Part shown: one piece after another, positions 9,448-18,562 of the stretch
How positions within the stretch are numbered: position 1 is the first letter of the stretch
Layout of the letters: every line of letters begins with the position of its first letter
Assembly (NCBI RefSeq): GCF_006442975.2
Contig: NZ_CP083954.1
Coordinates: 2,735,501 to 2,799,500 of the forward strand
Length of the DNA: 64,000 nt
Direction: 5' to 3'
Source of the DNA: Mesorhizobium sp. B2-1-1
GTDB lineage: Bacteria; Pseudomonadota; Alphaproteobacteria; Rhizobiales; Rhizobiaceae
Translations under genes and position numbers: made by a program
The notes under the pieces: model-generated
Seen by the model: the letters and a program-made list of their open reading frames with translations, nothing else
Told to the model about the DNA's origin: nothing
Database searches by the model: none

Positions 9448-10167
9448 ATGATCGTCCAGGCCTGCATCAATGGCGCACGACCGCGCGATTTTCATCCGAA
9501 ATTGCCGCTGACGGCGCAGGCGATGGCGAGCGATGCGGCCGCCTGCGTCGCCACGGGCGCGGCCGAGCTGCACATCCATCCGCGCGGCGCGGACGGGCGC
9601 GAGAGCCTGGCCGCCGTGGACGCGACCGTGCTGGCGGTGCGCCGGGCCTGTCCCGGCACGCTGATCGGCGTGTCGACAGGCGCCTGGATCGAGAATGACG
9701 TCGAGCGCACCCGCGCGGCGATCGCCGGCTGGCGCGAACTGCCCGACTATGCCTCGGTCAATCTTTCGGAGGCCGACGCGCCCGGCGTGATGGAGCTTTT
9801 GCGCCAGCGCGGCGTCGGCATCGAGGCCGGCCTTGCCACAACGGAAGATACCGAGCGGTTCGTCAGTCTTGCCGATCACGACCGGGTGCTGCGCATCCTG
9901 ATCGAGATCGACATACAGGAATTGCCCACCGCACTCGCCGAGGCGCACGGCATCGCCGCCGCGCTGGACCGCGCCGGGGTGCGGCGGCCGATCCTGCTGC
10001 ACGGCGCCGATGCCACGGTCTGGCCGTTCGTGGAGCTCGCGCGTCGAAGGCGCTGGTCGACGCGGGTCGGACTGGAAGACGGCAGGACGCTTCCCGATGG
10101 AAAGGTGGCGCTGGACAATGCGGAGATCGTCGCGGGGGCGGCGGCGGTGTTTTGGTCGAAAACCTGA
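9448..10167 (+). CDS. BKACE-family (DUF849) beta-keto acid cleavage enzyme
   Basis: The 239-residue protein matches the 3-keto-5-aminohexanoate cleavage family. It begins VQACINGARP, contains the metal-binding-type ELHIHPRG motif, and ends with a GLEDG...DNAEIV pattern. Known members condense a beta-keto acid with acetyl-CoA using zinc. This one is shorter than the usual 270-310 residues, so substrate loops are reduced. The ATG at 9448 follows GAGG at nine bases; an ATG nine bases earlier is the alternative. The substrate is unknown. Confidence 0.85.
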   Translation: MIVQACINGARPRDFHPKLPLTAQAMASDAAACVATGAAELHIHPRGADGRESLAAVDATVLAVRRACPGTLIGVSTGAWIENDVERTRAAIAGWRELPDYASVNLSEADAPGVMELLRQRGVGIEAGLATTEDTERFVSLADHDRVLRILIEIDIQELPTALAEAHGIAAALDRAGVRRPILLHGADATVWPFVELARRRRWSTRVGLEDGRTLPDGKVALDNAEIVAGAAAVFWSKT

Positions 10168-10315
10168 AGGGTCTCAAGCGCCTTGGCTGTGCAGCCGGTG
10201 CGACAAGCCGACCCGACCTGCTCCGCCATAAATCGTTCTCACTCGAGGCGCAGCTAAATAAAGGCAAATTCGGCCTGGCGCGGGGAGCCTTGTGCAACTG
10301 CCGCGGAGTTCCTGC

Positions 10316-10870
10316 ATGTCACTGTCCGGTACCACAACTCGCTACGGAAGCCTTGCCCAGGCATTCCACTGGTTGACGGCACTGCTCGTGCTCATCGCCT
10401 TCCTGGTCTCGGCAGGCGGCCCTCCTACGCGCGTTTATTCAGCGCCCAGGGCCTCGATGCTGCTGCTTCATGAATCGCTCGGCTTCGCGGTTTTCTGGCT
10501 GCTGGTGATCCGCCTGGCCTGGCGGCTGTTCGATCGCATTCCCGATGCTCCGTCCATGCCCGCCTGGATGTATGTCGGGTCGAAGGCGGTACATTGGGCG
10601 CTCTACGCATTGATGTTCGCTGTGCCGGTGACCGCCATGCTCGGCGCATGGTTTGGCGGCCATCCGGTCACGGTGTACGGCTTCGGTCCGATCGGTTCGC
10701 TTTTCGCCCCATGGGACGTCGGCGCTTCGCTGGCGGAAATCCACGGCACGCTTGGCGACATCCTCATGTGGCTGGCCGGCCTGCACGCCGCGGCGGCCGT
10801 CTTCCACCACGTTCTTCTGCGAGATCGCGTGCTCAGCCAGATGCTGCCCGGCTTGGCTGCTCCAGAATGA
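10316..10870 (+). CDS. Cytochrome b561
   Basis: This 184-residue membrane protein has four helices and the four haem-ligand histidines in the expected places (FHWLTALL, LLHESLG, VHWALYALM, and LHAAAAVFHH). The family moves electrons between the quinone pool and periplasmic or soluble partners. The ATG chosen follows GGAG; an upstream in-frame Met would add eight unlikely residues. Its 3' end overlaps the convergent serine hydrolase gene by 38 bases. Confidence 0.9.
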   Translation: MSLSGTTTRYGSLAQAFHWLTALLVLIAFLVSAGGPPTRVYSAPRASMLLLHESLGFAVFWLLVIRLAWRLFDRIPDAPSMPAWMYVGSKAVHWALYALMFAVPVTAMLGAWFGGHPVTVYGFGPIGSLFAPWDVGASLAEIHGTLGDILMWLAGLHAAAAVFHHVLLRDRVLSQMLPGLAAPE

Positions 10871-11954
10871 TCCGGATCGCCTGATCCACCACGGGATGCA
10901 GGCCGCTGGCCTGGAAGGACAGGCGGTTGCCGGAGCCGACATTGCTGGTCATGGCGATGGTAAGACCGGTCGCCGGATCATGCAGCATGACCGCGACATA
11001 GCCCGGAATGCTGCCCTGATGGCCGTAGAAGGCGCGGTCGGCATAGGCGCTCTGGAACATGCCGGCGCCGGTCTCGCGCATGCGGGTGCCCGGGAATCTC
11101 GCCGGCACGCGGCGTTCGAACATCTCGGCGAAGAAAGGCGGCGACAAGAGCTTGCCGGAGAACAGGCTGCGCATGAAGCTCACCATGTCGGACGGCGTCG
11201 ACACCATGTCGCCGCAGCCATAGGCGGCGCCGAATGGGAAGGAATCGGAAGAATCCTGCAATTCGTCGGAGTAGGGCAGCACGCCGTCCATGCGCCACAT
11301 CTCGCCGCCGGAAGCGATGTCTGTCGGTGCGCCCGGCGCCAGCGGCGGCCGGTGGTAGTAGCCGCGCACCATCGACCTTTCCGGGAATGCTTCGGTGGCT
11401 GGCGACCAGGTGTTTTCCAGGGCGAGCGGCCGCAGGACCGCGCTTCTGACATAGGCGCCGAGCGACTGGCCGGTGACGGCCTCGATCACCATGCCGGCCA
11501 ACACATAGCCGGTGTTGTTGTAGACAGCGGGTCCGCCCGGTGCCTTCTGTTTGTCGGAGGCGAAGGCGATGTCGACCAGCTGCTGCGGCGTCCATTGCCG
11601 GCCCGGATCCATCGGTATGTAATATTCGAATTCCGGCAGGCCGCTGCGATGGTTGATCAGCTGGCGCACCGAAATATTCCCGGCGCCCGGCAGATCCGGG
11701 AACCAGGAGGAGATCGGCGCGCCGAGCTCGAGCTTGCCGGTCTCGGCGAGCTTGACCAGGGCGGCGGCGACGAAGGTCTTGGTGCAGCTGCCGATCTTGA
11801 ACAACTGGTCCGGTGTGACTGATGTGCCATGTGCGCGATCGGCTAGGCCCGCGGTGAGGGCGATTGGCGCGGCGCCTGTCGAATAGGCCAGCGAGGCACC
11901 CACCGCGCCGTCGGCGAGGTAGCTGTTGAGGAGGGAGGTCAGGTCTTTCGGCAT
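10833..11954 (-). CDS. Serine hydrolase, class C beta-lactamase / DD-peptidase fold
   Basis: The 373-residue protein has the SxxK motif (S56-C-T-K59), the YxN motif (Y145-N-N147) and a C-terminal HxG motif (HQG) replacing KTG, the pattern of the Beta-lactamase family (Pfam). Such proteins are esterases, D-aminopeptidases or DD-carboxypeptidases rather than true resistance enzymes. No signal peptide is visible, so it is probably cytoplasmic. The end overlaps the convergent cytochrome gene. Confidence 0.88.
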   Translation of the reverse strand: MPKDLTSLLNSYLADGAVGASLAYSTGAAPIALTAGLADRAHGTSVTPDQLFKIGSCTKTFVAAALVKLAETGKLELGAPISSWFPDLPGAGNISVRQLINHRSGLPEFEYYIPMDPGRQWTPQQLVDIAFASDKQKAPGGPAVYNNTGYVLAGMVIEAVTGQSLGAYVRSAVLRPLALENTWSPATEAFPERSMVRGYYHRPPLAPGAPTDIASGGEMWRMDGVLPYSDELQDSSDSFPFGAAYGCGDMVSTPSDMVSFMRSLFSGKLLSPPFFAEMFERRVPARFPGTRMRETGAGMFQSAYADRAFYGHQGSIPGYVAVMLHDPATGLTIAMTSNVGSGNRLSFQASGLHPVVDQAIRIILEQPSRAASG

Positions 11955-11973
11955 TGATATCGCTTTCTTTTTT

Positions 11974-12120
11974 CCTTCTCCCCCTGTGGGAGAAGGTGGC
12001 CTCGCGAAGCGAGGTCGGATGAGGGGTGCTCCAGGGAACACCAACGTCTCATTCCGCTGGAACACCCCTCATCCGTCTCGGCGCTGCGCGCCGATCCACC
12101 TTCCCCCATATGGGGGAAGG
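11974..12120. repeat. Paired palindromic element
   Basis: Two hairpins with CCTTCTCCCCC- and CCTTCCCCCAT-type arms enclose an inverted pair of GATGAGGGGTG / CACCCCTCATC words. The whole forms one large imperfect palindrome between two minus-strand genes. Related words occur in the copies near 44520 and 56037. Confidence 0.8.
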
Positions 12121-12137
12121 ACAGGGAGCGCCTGCCC

Positions 12138-13742
12138 TCACTCAGCCACATCGACCGCGGCGAAATTCTGCCGGCCGAAGGGGTCGAGGATGTAGTTGAG
12201 CACGCACTTGCGGATCGGGATCGCCACCAGCGAATGGGCGATCGGCGCCACCGGCACCTCGGCCTTCAGGATTGCCTGCGCCCTGCCGTAGATCGCGGCG
12301 CGTTCTTTCGGGTCGGCGGCGACGCGGCCTTCATCCAGCAGCTTCTCGAAATCCTTGTCGCACCAGCGCGACCGGTTCGAGCCACCCTTCACGCCGTCGC
12401 AGGACAGGAGATAGCTCAGCATGTTGTCGGGATCGCCATTGTCACTGCTGCCGCCGAGCAGGAAAGCGTCCTGCTCGCCCGCGGCGGTGCGCTTGAGATA
12501 TTCGCCCCATTCGAAGCTGACGATCTCGGACTGCACGCCGACCTTCGCCCAGTCGGCCTGGATCATCTCAGCCATGCGCTTGGCGTTGGGGTTGTAGGGG
12601 CGCGACACCGGCATCGCCCATAGGCTGATCTTGAGGCCGCTTTCGTGGCCTGCTTCCTTCAGCAGTTTCTTCGCGCCGTCGGGATCGTAGTCGATGCCGG
12701 CATCGGTGACGGCGCCGAGCTGCGCCGGCGGCACGACGCTGCCGGCAACCGTGCCGGCGCCGGCATAGACGGCATCGACGATTGCCTTGCGGTCGACGGC
12801 CTTGGCAAGCGCGGTGCGCACGCGGACATCGCCCAGCGGCTGATGCTCGACGTTGAAGCCGAGGATGCCGATATTCTGGCCCTTGAGGTCGAGGACCGTG
12901 ATGTCTGGATCGGCGCGCAATTCGGCGACGGCACTGGGCGGGGGCGGGGCCGCCACCTGGCATTCATTGGCCTTGAGGCGCTCGACGCGGGTGGTCGGCT
13001 CGGGCGTGACGGCAAAGACCAGCGTGTCGATCTTCGGCGCGCCGCGCCAGTAATCCTTGTTGGCGGCGTAGCGCACCTGGCTGTCGGGCACATAGGCATC
13101 GAGCATGAACGGGCCGGTCCCGACCGGCTGGCTGTCGATCAGCTCCGGCGTGCCGGCGGCCACCATCTTTTCGGTCTGCTCCAGCGACAAGATCGAGAGG
13201 TAGTCGAGCGCCAGCCCGGCCAGGAAGGTGACGTTGGGTGCCGTCAGCGTGAAGCGCACGGTGTAATCGTCGACCTTGTCTATTTTGTCGATCAGCGTGC
13301 CCATGCCCAGCGCGTTGAAGTATTCGTAAGAGCCGCCGCCGAGCTTGTGGTAGGGATTGTTGGCGTCGCGCTGGCGGTTGAACGTGTAAAGGACGTCGTC
13401 CGCGTTGAACTCGCGCGTCGGCGTGAAATGCTCGTTCGACTGGAATTTCACGCCATGGCGCAGGTGGAATGTGTAGGTCTTGCCGTCCGGCGAGACATCC
13501 CAGCTCTCGGCCAGCGCCGGTCCGACTTCGGTCGTGCCCGGCTTGAACTCGACCAGCCGGTTGAAGATCGTCTTGGCGGCGGCGTCCATGGTGGAGTCGG
13601 CGATGCCGATCGCCGGGTTGAACGTCTCGGGATTGGCCTCCGAGCAATAGACGAGCGTCTTGGCATGAGCCTGCCCGCCGAGAAGGACGGACGAGGCCAG
13701 AAGGGTCGAGCCAAGCACTGTGCGCAGAACGGTGGATTTCAT
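12138..13742 (-). CDS. ABC transporter solute-binding protein, peptide/opine type
   Basis: The 534-residue protein has a Sec signal peptide (about 27 residues ending AHA) and the family 5 extracellular solute-binding pattern: LVYCSEANPETFNPA at the mature start, DVLYTFNRQRD, and QPVGTGPFML. It resembles DppA-type dipeptide or haem-binding proteins. The permease and ATPase genes are not adjacent, so it must use components encoded elsewhere. It is 49 bases downstream of an FAD oxidoreductase on the same strand, and co-transcription is likely. Confidence 0.9.
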   Translation of the reverse strand: MKSTVLRTVLGSTLLASSVLLGGQAHAKTLVYCSEANPETFNPAIGIADSTMDAAAKTIFNRLVEFKPGTTEVGPALAESWDVSPDGKTYTFHLRHGVKFQSNEHFTPTREFNADDVLYTFNRQRDANNPYHKLGGGSYEYFNALGMGTLIDKIDKVDDYTVRFTLTAPNVTFLAGLALDYLSILSLEQTEKMVAAGTPELIDSQPVGTGPFMLDAYVPDSQVRYAANKDYWRGAPKIDTLVFAVTPEPTTRVERLKANECQVAAPPPPSAVAELRADPDITVLDLKGQNIGILGFNVEHQPLGDVRVRTALAKAVDRKAIVDAVYAGAGTVAGSVVPPAQLGAVTDAGIDYDPDGAKKLLKEAGHESGLKISLWAMPVSRPYNPNAKRMAEMIQADWAKVGVQSEIVSFEWGEYLKRTAAGEQDAFLLGGSSDNGDPDNMLSYLLSCDGVKGGSNRSRWCDKDFEKLLDEGRVAADPKERAAIYGRAQAILKAEVPVAPIAHSLVAIPIRKCVLNYILDPFGRQNFAAVDVAE

Positions 13743-13791
13743 CGCAAACGCTCCTGATGACATTTTTCTGGTTGAGGGAAGGGCATGAAAT

Positions 13792-14925
13792 TCATGGCGT
13801 CGCCGCCGGGGCCAGGAAGCGGTCGGGCGCCAGCCCCGCGGCGGTGACGCCAAGCGCGGTGACATCGTCGGGCAAGGGTTGGCCGCGCATCAGCGCCGAG
13901 CCGAGCCGCGCCAATGTCAGCGATACCTGGAAACCATAGCCGCCCTGGCCGCCGAGCCAGAAGAAGCCGGGCAGGCGCGGGTCGAAGCCGGCGACCGGCG
14001 TGCGGTCGGGCGCGAAGGTGCGCAGGCCGGCCCAGGGCGTCGACGGGCGGCCTATGCGCATGGACGTTGCCTGCTCGATGCGGTCGACGGCAATGGCGAC
14101 GTCGATGTCTTCCGGCCAGGCGTCGCAAGGCTCGGAATCGGTTTCGTCGGCCAGCGAGCCGATCAGCCTGCCGGCGTCTGGCTTGAAGTAGAATTGTTCG
14201 TGCAGATCGACCACCAGCGGCCAGCCGGCAATGTCGGTGCCCGCGGGCGGGTCGAACAGGAAGGCGGTGCGCCGCTTGGGCTGGAAGCCGAGGCCGGTGA
14301 GCCCCGCCAGGCCGGCCACGACATCGACCCAGGCGCCGGCGGCGTTGACGACGATGTCGGCGGGATAGGCGCCGGCACTGGTGGCGACGCGCAAGCCATT
14401 GCCGGCGGGCGCGACCTCGCGCACCTCTTCGCCCGTGCGCATGATGCCGCCCCTGGCCTTCAGTGCCGAAGCGCAGGCCGCAAGCATCTTGCCGGTATCG
14501 ACGTCCACCGCACCCGGTTCATAGACACCGCCGCATGTGGTTTGCGGATCGATGACGGGAACCAGCGCATGCAGCTCAGCGGCGGAGAGGCGGCGTACGC
14601 TCGGTACCATGGCCTGCAATTCGCCGGCCAGCCGGTCGACGGCCGCGCCGTCATCGGCGCGGCCGACATGCAGCGCGCCACGTTGATGCGCGACGAAGCC
14701 GCCGTCGAAGATCGCCCGGCGGCTCGCCAGCGTCAGCGCGCGCACCAGGCGGTTGCCATAAGTCTCGGTGAACAGGGCGGCCGAGCGGCCGCTGGCATGA
14801 TAGCCCGGCTGGCTCTCGCGCTCGATCAGGGTGACGTCGGCCCAGTCCGCCACCTCGGCGGCAAGCGAGAGGCCGGCAATGCCGCCGCCGATGACGACGA
14901 TTTTCGGGAGTGAATTCGACTGCAT
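13792..14925 (-). CDS. FAD-dependent amino acid oxidase/dehydrogenase
   Basis: The 377-residue protein starts with the dinucleotide-binding motif VVIGGGIAG and an acidic residue ending the second strand (TLIERE). It ends with the C-terminal FAD contact motif GGQGGYGF typical of the DAO family (glycine oxidase, D-amino acid dehydrogenase). It is the first gene of an operon with the solute-binding protein, and it is divergent from an XRE-cupin regulator. This suggests import and oxidation of an amino-acid-like compound. The exact substrate is not readable. Confidence 0.88.
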   Translation of the reverse strand: MQSNSLPKIVVIGGGIAGLSLAAEVADWADVTLIERESQPGYHASGRSAALFTETYGNRLVRALTLASRRAIFDGGFVAHQRGALHVGRADDGAAVDRLAGELQAMVPSVRRLSAAELHALVPVIDPQTTCGGVYEPGAVDVDTGKMLAACASALKARGGIMRTGEEVREVAPAGNGLRVATSAGAYPADIVVNAAGAWVDVVAGLAGLTGLGFQPKRRTAFLFDPPAGTDIAGWPLVVDLHEQFYFKPDAGRLIGSLADETDSEPCDAWPEDIDVAIAVDRIEQATSMRIGRPSTPWAGLRTFAPDRTPVAGFDPRLPGFFWLGGQGGYGFQVSLTLARLGSALMRGQPLPDDVTALGVTAAGLAPDRFLAPAATP

Positions 14926-14944
14926 CGTTCAGTCGTAAAAATAA

Positions 14945-14978
14945 TTTCTTATCCAGTCAATATTTAGCGTATAAGAAA
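14945..14978. promoter_or_regulatory. Inverted repeat in divergent oxidase/regulator gap
   Basis: TTTCTTAT and ATAAGAAA form 8-base arms with an 18-base spacer in the AT-rich gap between the oxidase and the XRE-cupin gene. Position suggests an operator for the XRE protein controlling both directions. Confidence 0.45.
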
Positions 14979-15056
14979 ATTGTTGGCGTTGTTGATGACG
15001 GCGGGAAGTTCAATTACGTAGGATGGAGCGGCGCGATCCCGCGGCATGGAGCTGAT

Positions 15057-15674
15057 ATGTCGGAGCAACCGAAGCTGGGTGATTGCCTGCGCGGCTTGAG
15101 GAAGACGCATGGCTGGACCTTGCAGGAGGTGAGCAGGCTCACCGGGGTCGCGGTGTCGACGCTGTCCAAGGTCGAGAACAACCAGATGTCCCTGAGCTAC
15201 GACAAGCTGCTGCAGATCTGCGAAGGGCTCGGCATCCATGTAACGGAACTGCTCAGCGGTGACCGCAAGCAGCCGGCGGCGCGCACCCGCCGCTCCGTTA
15301 CCTCACCGTCCAACACACTGCGCCAGCTGACCCGCAATTACGACTACCGGTACCTGGCCACCGACCTGGTGCGCAAGCGCATGGTGCCGATCCACGCCTA
15401 TGCGCGCGCCCGCACGCCCGAAGAGTTCGGCCCGCTGACGAAACATGCCGGCGAGGAATTTTTGATCGTGCTCAAGGGCGAGATCGAACTGCACACCGAC
15501 CAGTACGCGCCGGTGCGGCTGAAACAGGGCGAGAGCGTCTATATCGATTCCACCATGGGCCACGCCTACCTCTCGGTGGGCGAGGGCGACGCCGAAATGC
15601 TGTGCGTCTGCTCCGGCGACGAGCCCGACATGGAAGGCACGCTGCTCAGCGTGCTGGAGACGGTGGAAGGCTAG
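15057..15674 (+). CDS. XRE-family regulator with cupin sensor domain
   Basis: In this 205-residue protein, residues about 8-62 form an XRE helix-turn-helix (LRKTHGWTLQEVSRLTGVAVSTLSK). Residues about 110-195 form a cupin (KHAGEEFLIVLKGEIELH, then LKQGESVYIDSTMGHAY). The layout is typical of regulators of amino acid, polyamine or opine catabolism that sense a small molecule in the cupin. The ATG chosen follows GGAG. It is divergent from the oxidase-transporter operon and is probably its regulator. Confidence 0.9.
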   Translation: MSEQPKLGDCLRGLRKTHGWTLQEVSRLTGVAVSTLSKVENNQMSLSYDKLLQICEGLGIHVTELLSGDRKQPAARTRRSVTSPSNTLRQLTRNYDYRYLATDLVRKRMVPIHAYARARTPEEFGPLTKHAGEEFLIVLKGEIELHTDQYAPVRLKQGESVYIDSTMGHAYLSVGEGDAEMLCVCSGDEPDMEGTLLSVLETVEG

Positions 15675-15799
15675 GGCGGTTGGCGCGTCGCATTTTTCTG
15701 CAGGTCGGTTCAGCCTTTCTGGTTCGAAGCGGCCGACGAAACCGGCTATATGACCGCTGAGACCGCAACTCCCGCCAACCCCCTTGAGAGGAAAACCCA

Positions 15800-16504
15800 A
15801 TGAGTTCAGAAAAAGTGGCTGTCATCGTGGCCGGCGGCAGCGGCATGGGGGCTGCGGCGGCGAAGCGGCTGGCGGCGGACGGGTTCAAGGTCGCCATCCT
15901 GTCTTCATCCGGCAAGGGCGAGGCACTGGCCAAGGAACTGGGCGGCATCGGCGTCACCGGCTCCAACCAGTCGAACGAGGATCTGCGGCGCCTCGCGGAC
16001 CTGACGCTGGAGCGCTATGGCCGCATCGACGTTCTGGTCAACAGCGGCGGCCACGGGCCGCGCGCGCCGATCCTGGAGATCACGGACGAACAGTGGCACG
16101 CCGGCATGGACGTCTACCTGCTCAACGTCATCCGGCCGGTGCGCATCGTGGCGCCGCAGATGGTCAAGCAGAAGGCCGGCGCCATCATCAACATCTCGAC
16201 CGCCTGGGTGGTGGAGCCGAGCCCGATGTTCCCGACCTCGGCCGTGTTCCGTGCCGGCCTTGCCGCCTATACCAAGATATTCGCCAACACTTATGCAGCG
16301 GACAATGTGCGCATGAACAATGTGCTGCCCGGCTGGATCGACAGCCTGCCGGCGACGGAAGAGCGCCGCGACTCCGTGCCCATGCAGCGCTACGGCACGT
16401 CGGAAGAGATCGCTGCGACCATCGCTTTCCTGGCCTCGGACGGCGCCGGCTACATCACCGGCCAGAACATCCGCGTCGACGGCGGGATCATTCGCGCTAT
16501 TTGA
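15800..16504 (+). CDS. SDR-fold oxidoreductase with altered active site
   Basis: The 234-residue protein has the SDR layout: a nucleotide-binding region (VAGGSGMG), LVNSGG in place of NNAG, INISTAW with the catalytic-type Ser, and a C-terminal GQNIRVDGG. The usual YxxxK pair is missing. Aligned on the helix ending AAYTK, Tyr is replaced by Ser and Lys by Arg (SAVFRAG). It may have lost dehydrogenase activity or use another mechanism. It precedes the Gfo/Idh/MocA gene by 94 bases on the same strand. Confidence 0.85.
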   Translation: MSSEKVAVIVAGGSGMGAAAAKRLAADGFKVAILSSSGKGEALAKELGGIGVTGSNQSNEDLRRLADLTLERYGRIDVLVNSGGHGPRAPILEITDEQWHAGMDVYLLNVIRPVRIVAPQMVKQKAGAIINISTAWVVEPSPMFPTSAVFRAGLAAYTKIFANTYAADNVRMNNVLPGWIDSLPATEERRDSVPMQRYGTSEEIAATIAFLASDGAGYITGQNIRVDGGIIRAI

Positions 16505-16598
16505 GGCGGGTCCGGGAGGGAAGGCCTGTCCGACCCGCGTCGCGGAGGCGATCCGGCATCCCGCCTGACGCGACGACATCTCGCACCAAGGAGGAAAA

Positions 16599-17657
16599 AT
16601 GCGGCTTCTGATACTTGGCACCGGCTGGATGGCGCAGGAACATGCACGGCAATTCAGCGCCATCGATGGCGTCGACATTGTCGGGGCCGTCGACCTCGAT
16701 CCGGCGCGTGTCGGCGAATTCGCCGACGGCTTCAACATCCCCAACCGCTTCACCGCGCTGGACGAGGCGCTCAAATGGGGCGCTTTCGACGCCGTGGCCA
16801 ATGTCACGCCGGACCGCATCCACCACCCGACCACCATGCAGCTGATCGCGGCCGGCAAGCCGGTGCTGTGCGAGAAACCGCTGGCCGAGAATTTCGGCAA
16901 GGCGATCGAGATGGCCGAGGCCGCCGAGAAAGCCGGCATCGTCAACATGGTGAACCTCACCTACCGCAACGTCGCGGCGCTGCAGAAGGCCCGCCGGATG
17001 GTGCAGGCCGGTGAGATCGGCACGGTCCGGCACGTCGAGGCGTCTTATCTGCAGAGTTGGCTGGTGTCGAAATTCTGGGGCGACTGGCGCAGCGACCCGA
17101 AATGGCTCTGGCGGCTGTCGCGCGGCCACGGCTCCAACGGCGTGCTCGGCGATGTCGGCATCCACATCCTCGATTTCGCCAGCTACGGCGCGGCCCTCGG
17201 CATCGACCATGTATTCTGCCGGCTGCGTTCCTTCGACAAGGCGCCCGGCAACCGCATCGGCGACTATGGGCTCGACGCCAATGACAGTTTCGCCATGACG
17301 GTGGATTTCTCCAACGGCGCCTTCGGCGTGGTGCATGCCAGCCGCTGGGCGACCGGCCATCTCAACGAATTGCGCCTGCGCATCTATGGCGACAGAGGCG
17401 GTCTCGAAGTGGTGCACAATCTCGACGGCTCGTCGCTCAAGGCTTGCCTCGGCGAAAATGTCGACGATGGGATATGGGAAGAGCTCGACGCCGGCACGGT
17501 GGCCACCAACTACCAGCGTTTCGCCGACGCGGTGCGGACCGGCGTGCAGGCCGAACCGTCCTTCCGCCACGCCGCCGAACTGCAGAAGGTGCTGGATCTG
17601 GCCGTGGTGTCGGACGAGAAGCGGGCGGAACTCGCGGCGAGCGCGCAGACGCGGTGA
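16599..17657 (+). CDS. Gfo/Idh/MocA-family oxidoreductase
   Basis: The 352-residue protein has an N-terminal Rossmann motif (LLILGTGWMAQEHA), the family EKP motif (VLCEKPLA) and the C-terminal GVLGDVGIHILDF metal-like or substrate loop with the conserved His. Members oxidise sugars, inositols or related polyols with NAD(P). A very strong ribosome site (AAGGAGG) precedes the ATG. Together with the SDR, XRE-cupin regulator, FAD oxidase and binding protein it suggests a small catabolic island for a sugar- or amino-acid-derived compound. Confidence 0.9.
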   Translation: MRLLILGTGWMAQEHARQFSAIDGVDIVGAVDLDPARVGEFADGFNIPNRFTALDEALKWGAFDAVANVTPDRIHHPTTMQLIAAGKPVLCEKPLAENFGKAIEMAEAAEKAGIVNMVNLTYRNVAALQKARRMVQAGEIGTVRHVEASYLQSWLVSKFWGDWRSDPKWLWRLSRGHGSNGVLGDVGIHILDFASYGAALGIDHVFCRLRSFDKAPGNRIGDYGLDANDSFAMTVDFSNGAFGVVHASRWATGHLNELRLRIYGDRGGLEVVHNLDGSSLKACLGENVDDGIWEELDAGTVATNYQRFADAVRTGVQAEPSFRHAAELQKVLDLAVVSDEKRAELAASAQTR

Positions 17658-17673
17658 GGGCGGCGCCTTCCTC

Positions 17674-18321
17674 TCAGGGACCGGTCACGAGGCCAAAAAC
17701 CAGTTTTTGCAAATTGCCGCCATTGCCGAATTCGACGCGGTCGAAATCGCGGCTTGCCTGCCGCTGCGCCTGCGACAATTCGGAGAGGCGCCTGGTCATC
17801 TCGGTCCGGATCTTGGCGCATTTGGGATCGTCGGCAACGCTGAGCCCGACGGTCGCCGCCTCGATCTTGCGCACCATGGCGATGATATCGGCGCCATGCA
17901 CCTTCTCATGGGCGGCGACGCCGGCGATGAAGCTGTCCCAGCTCTTCTGCACGGCCGGCGGCAGGGACCCTGACGGCTTCGGCAAGGCATAGGTGATGAT
18001 GAGCTTCGGCCTTGCCGATGCCAGCACGCAATCGCGGCCCTTGTTCTGGTAGTCCCTGGTCCAGGTCAGCTTGAAATTGGTGTAGGCGATGGTGCGCGTT
18101 TTGGCGCCGCGGATCAGCGGTCCGTTCTCGCCGATCGACCGGTAGAGCTCCTGTCCGGTCCGGCCCGAGATGGCGTAGGGCTCGATCGTCTCGACCGGCT
18201 TCCATTGGGCATGGGCGACAAGCGGCAAGGCGAGCACCGCGACCAGCGACAGGCACAGACGAACACACGCTCTCAACACCGCTCTCCGCGAAACCAGGAC
18301 CGGCGCCGACGCCAATGCCAT
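17674..18321 (-). CDS. DUF922 secreted putative zinc protease
   Basis: The 215-residue protein has an N-terminal hydrophobic export signal (LCLSLVAVLALPLVAHA). It carries the DUF922 pattern, with a HExxH zinc motif (HEKVH) near the middle followed by HGADI. The family is predicted to be periplasmic metalloprotease-like. The start chosen is the second Met; an upstream Met adds 13 residues before the signal. Confidence 0.8.
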   Translation of the reverse strand: MALASAPVLVSRRAVLRACVRLCLSLVAVLALPLVAHAQWKPVETIEPYAISGRTGQELYRSIGENGPLIRGAKTRTIAYTNFKLTWTRDYQNKGRDCVLASARPKLIITYALPKPSGSLPPAVQKSWDSFIAGVAAHEKVHGADIIAMVRKIEAATVGLSVADDPKCAKIRTEMTRRLSELSQAQRQASRDFDRVEFGNGGNLQKLVFGLVTGP

Positions 18322-18432
18322 CTTGTGGCTTTTCCTATATGCTGCCGGCGGGTGCTGCAAATGTGTTGGAGGGAGGCGCTGGCGCCGTGCGGCAAGACCA
18401 GGATGGGGATGGGGTTGAAGAAGTACCCTCGG

Positions 18433-18500
18433 TTCGTCATCCTAGGGCGGAGCAAGGAGCGAAGCGACGCGGCGCAGACCCTAGGATCCATGCCGTGACA
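18433..18500 (+). repeat. Dispersed repeat, left copy flanking GIY-YIG gene
   Basis: About 67 bases, beginning TTCGTCATCCTAGGG and ending CATGCCGTGACA, recur in inverted orientation at 18935-19001 with only a few changes in the central part. The two copies enclose the GIY-YIG gene. Confidence 0.85.
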
Positions 18501-18562
18501 CCTGCCGAAGAATGCAGCGAATCAGGATGTTCTCCCAACGCATGGCCCGATAGCCCCGACAC

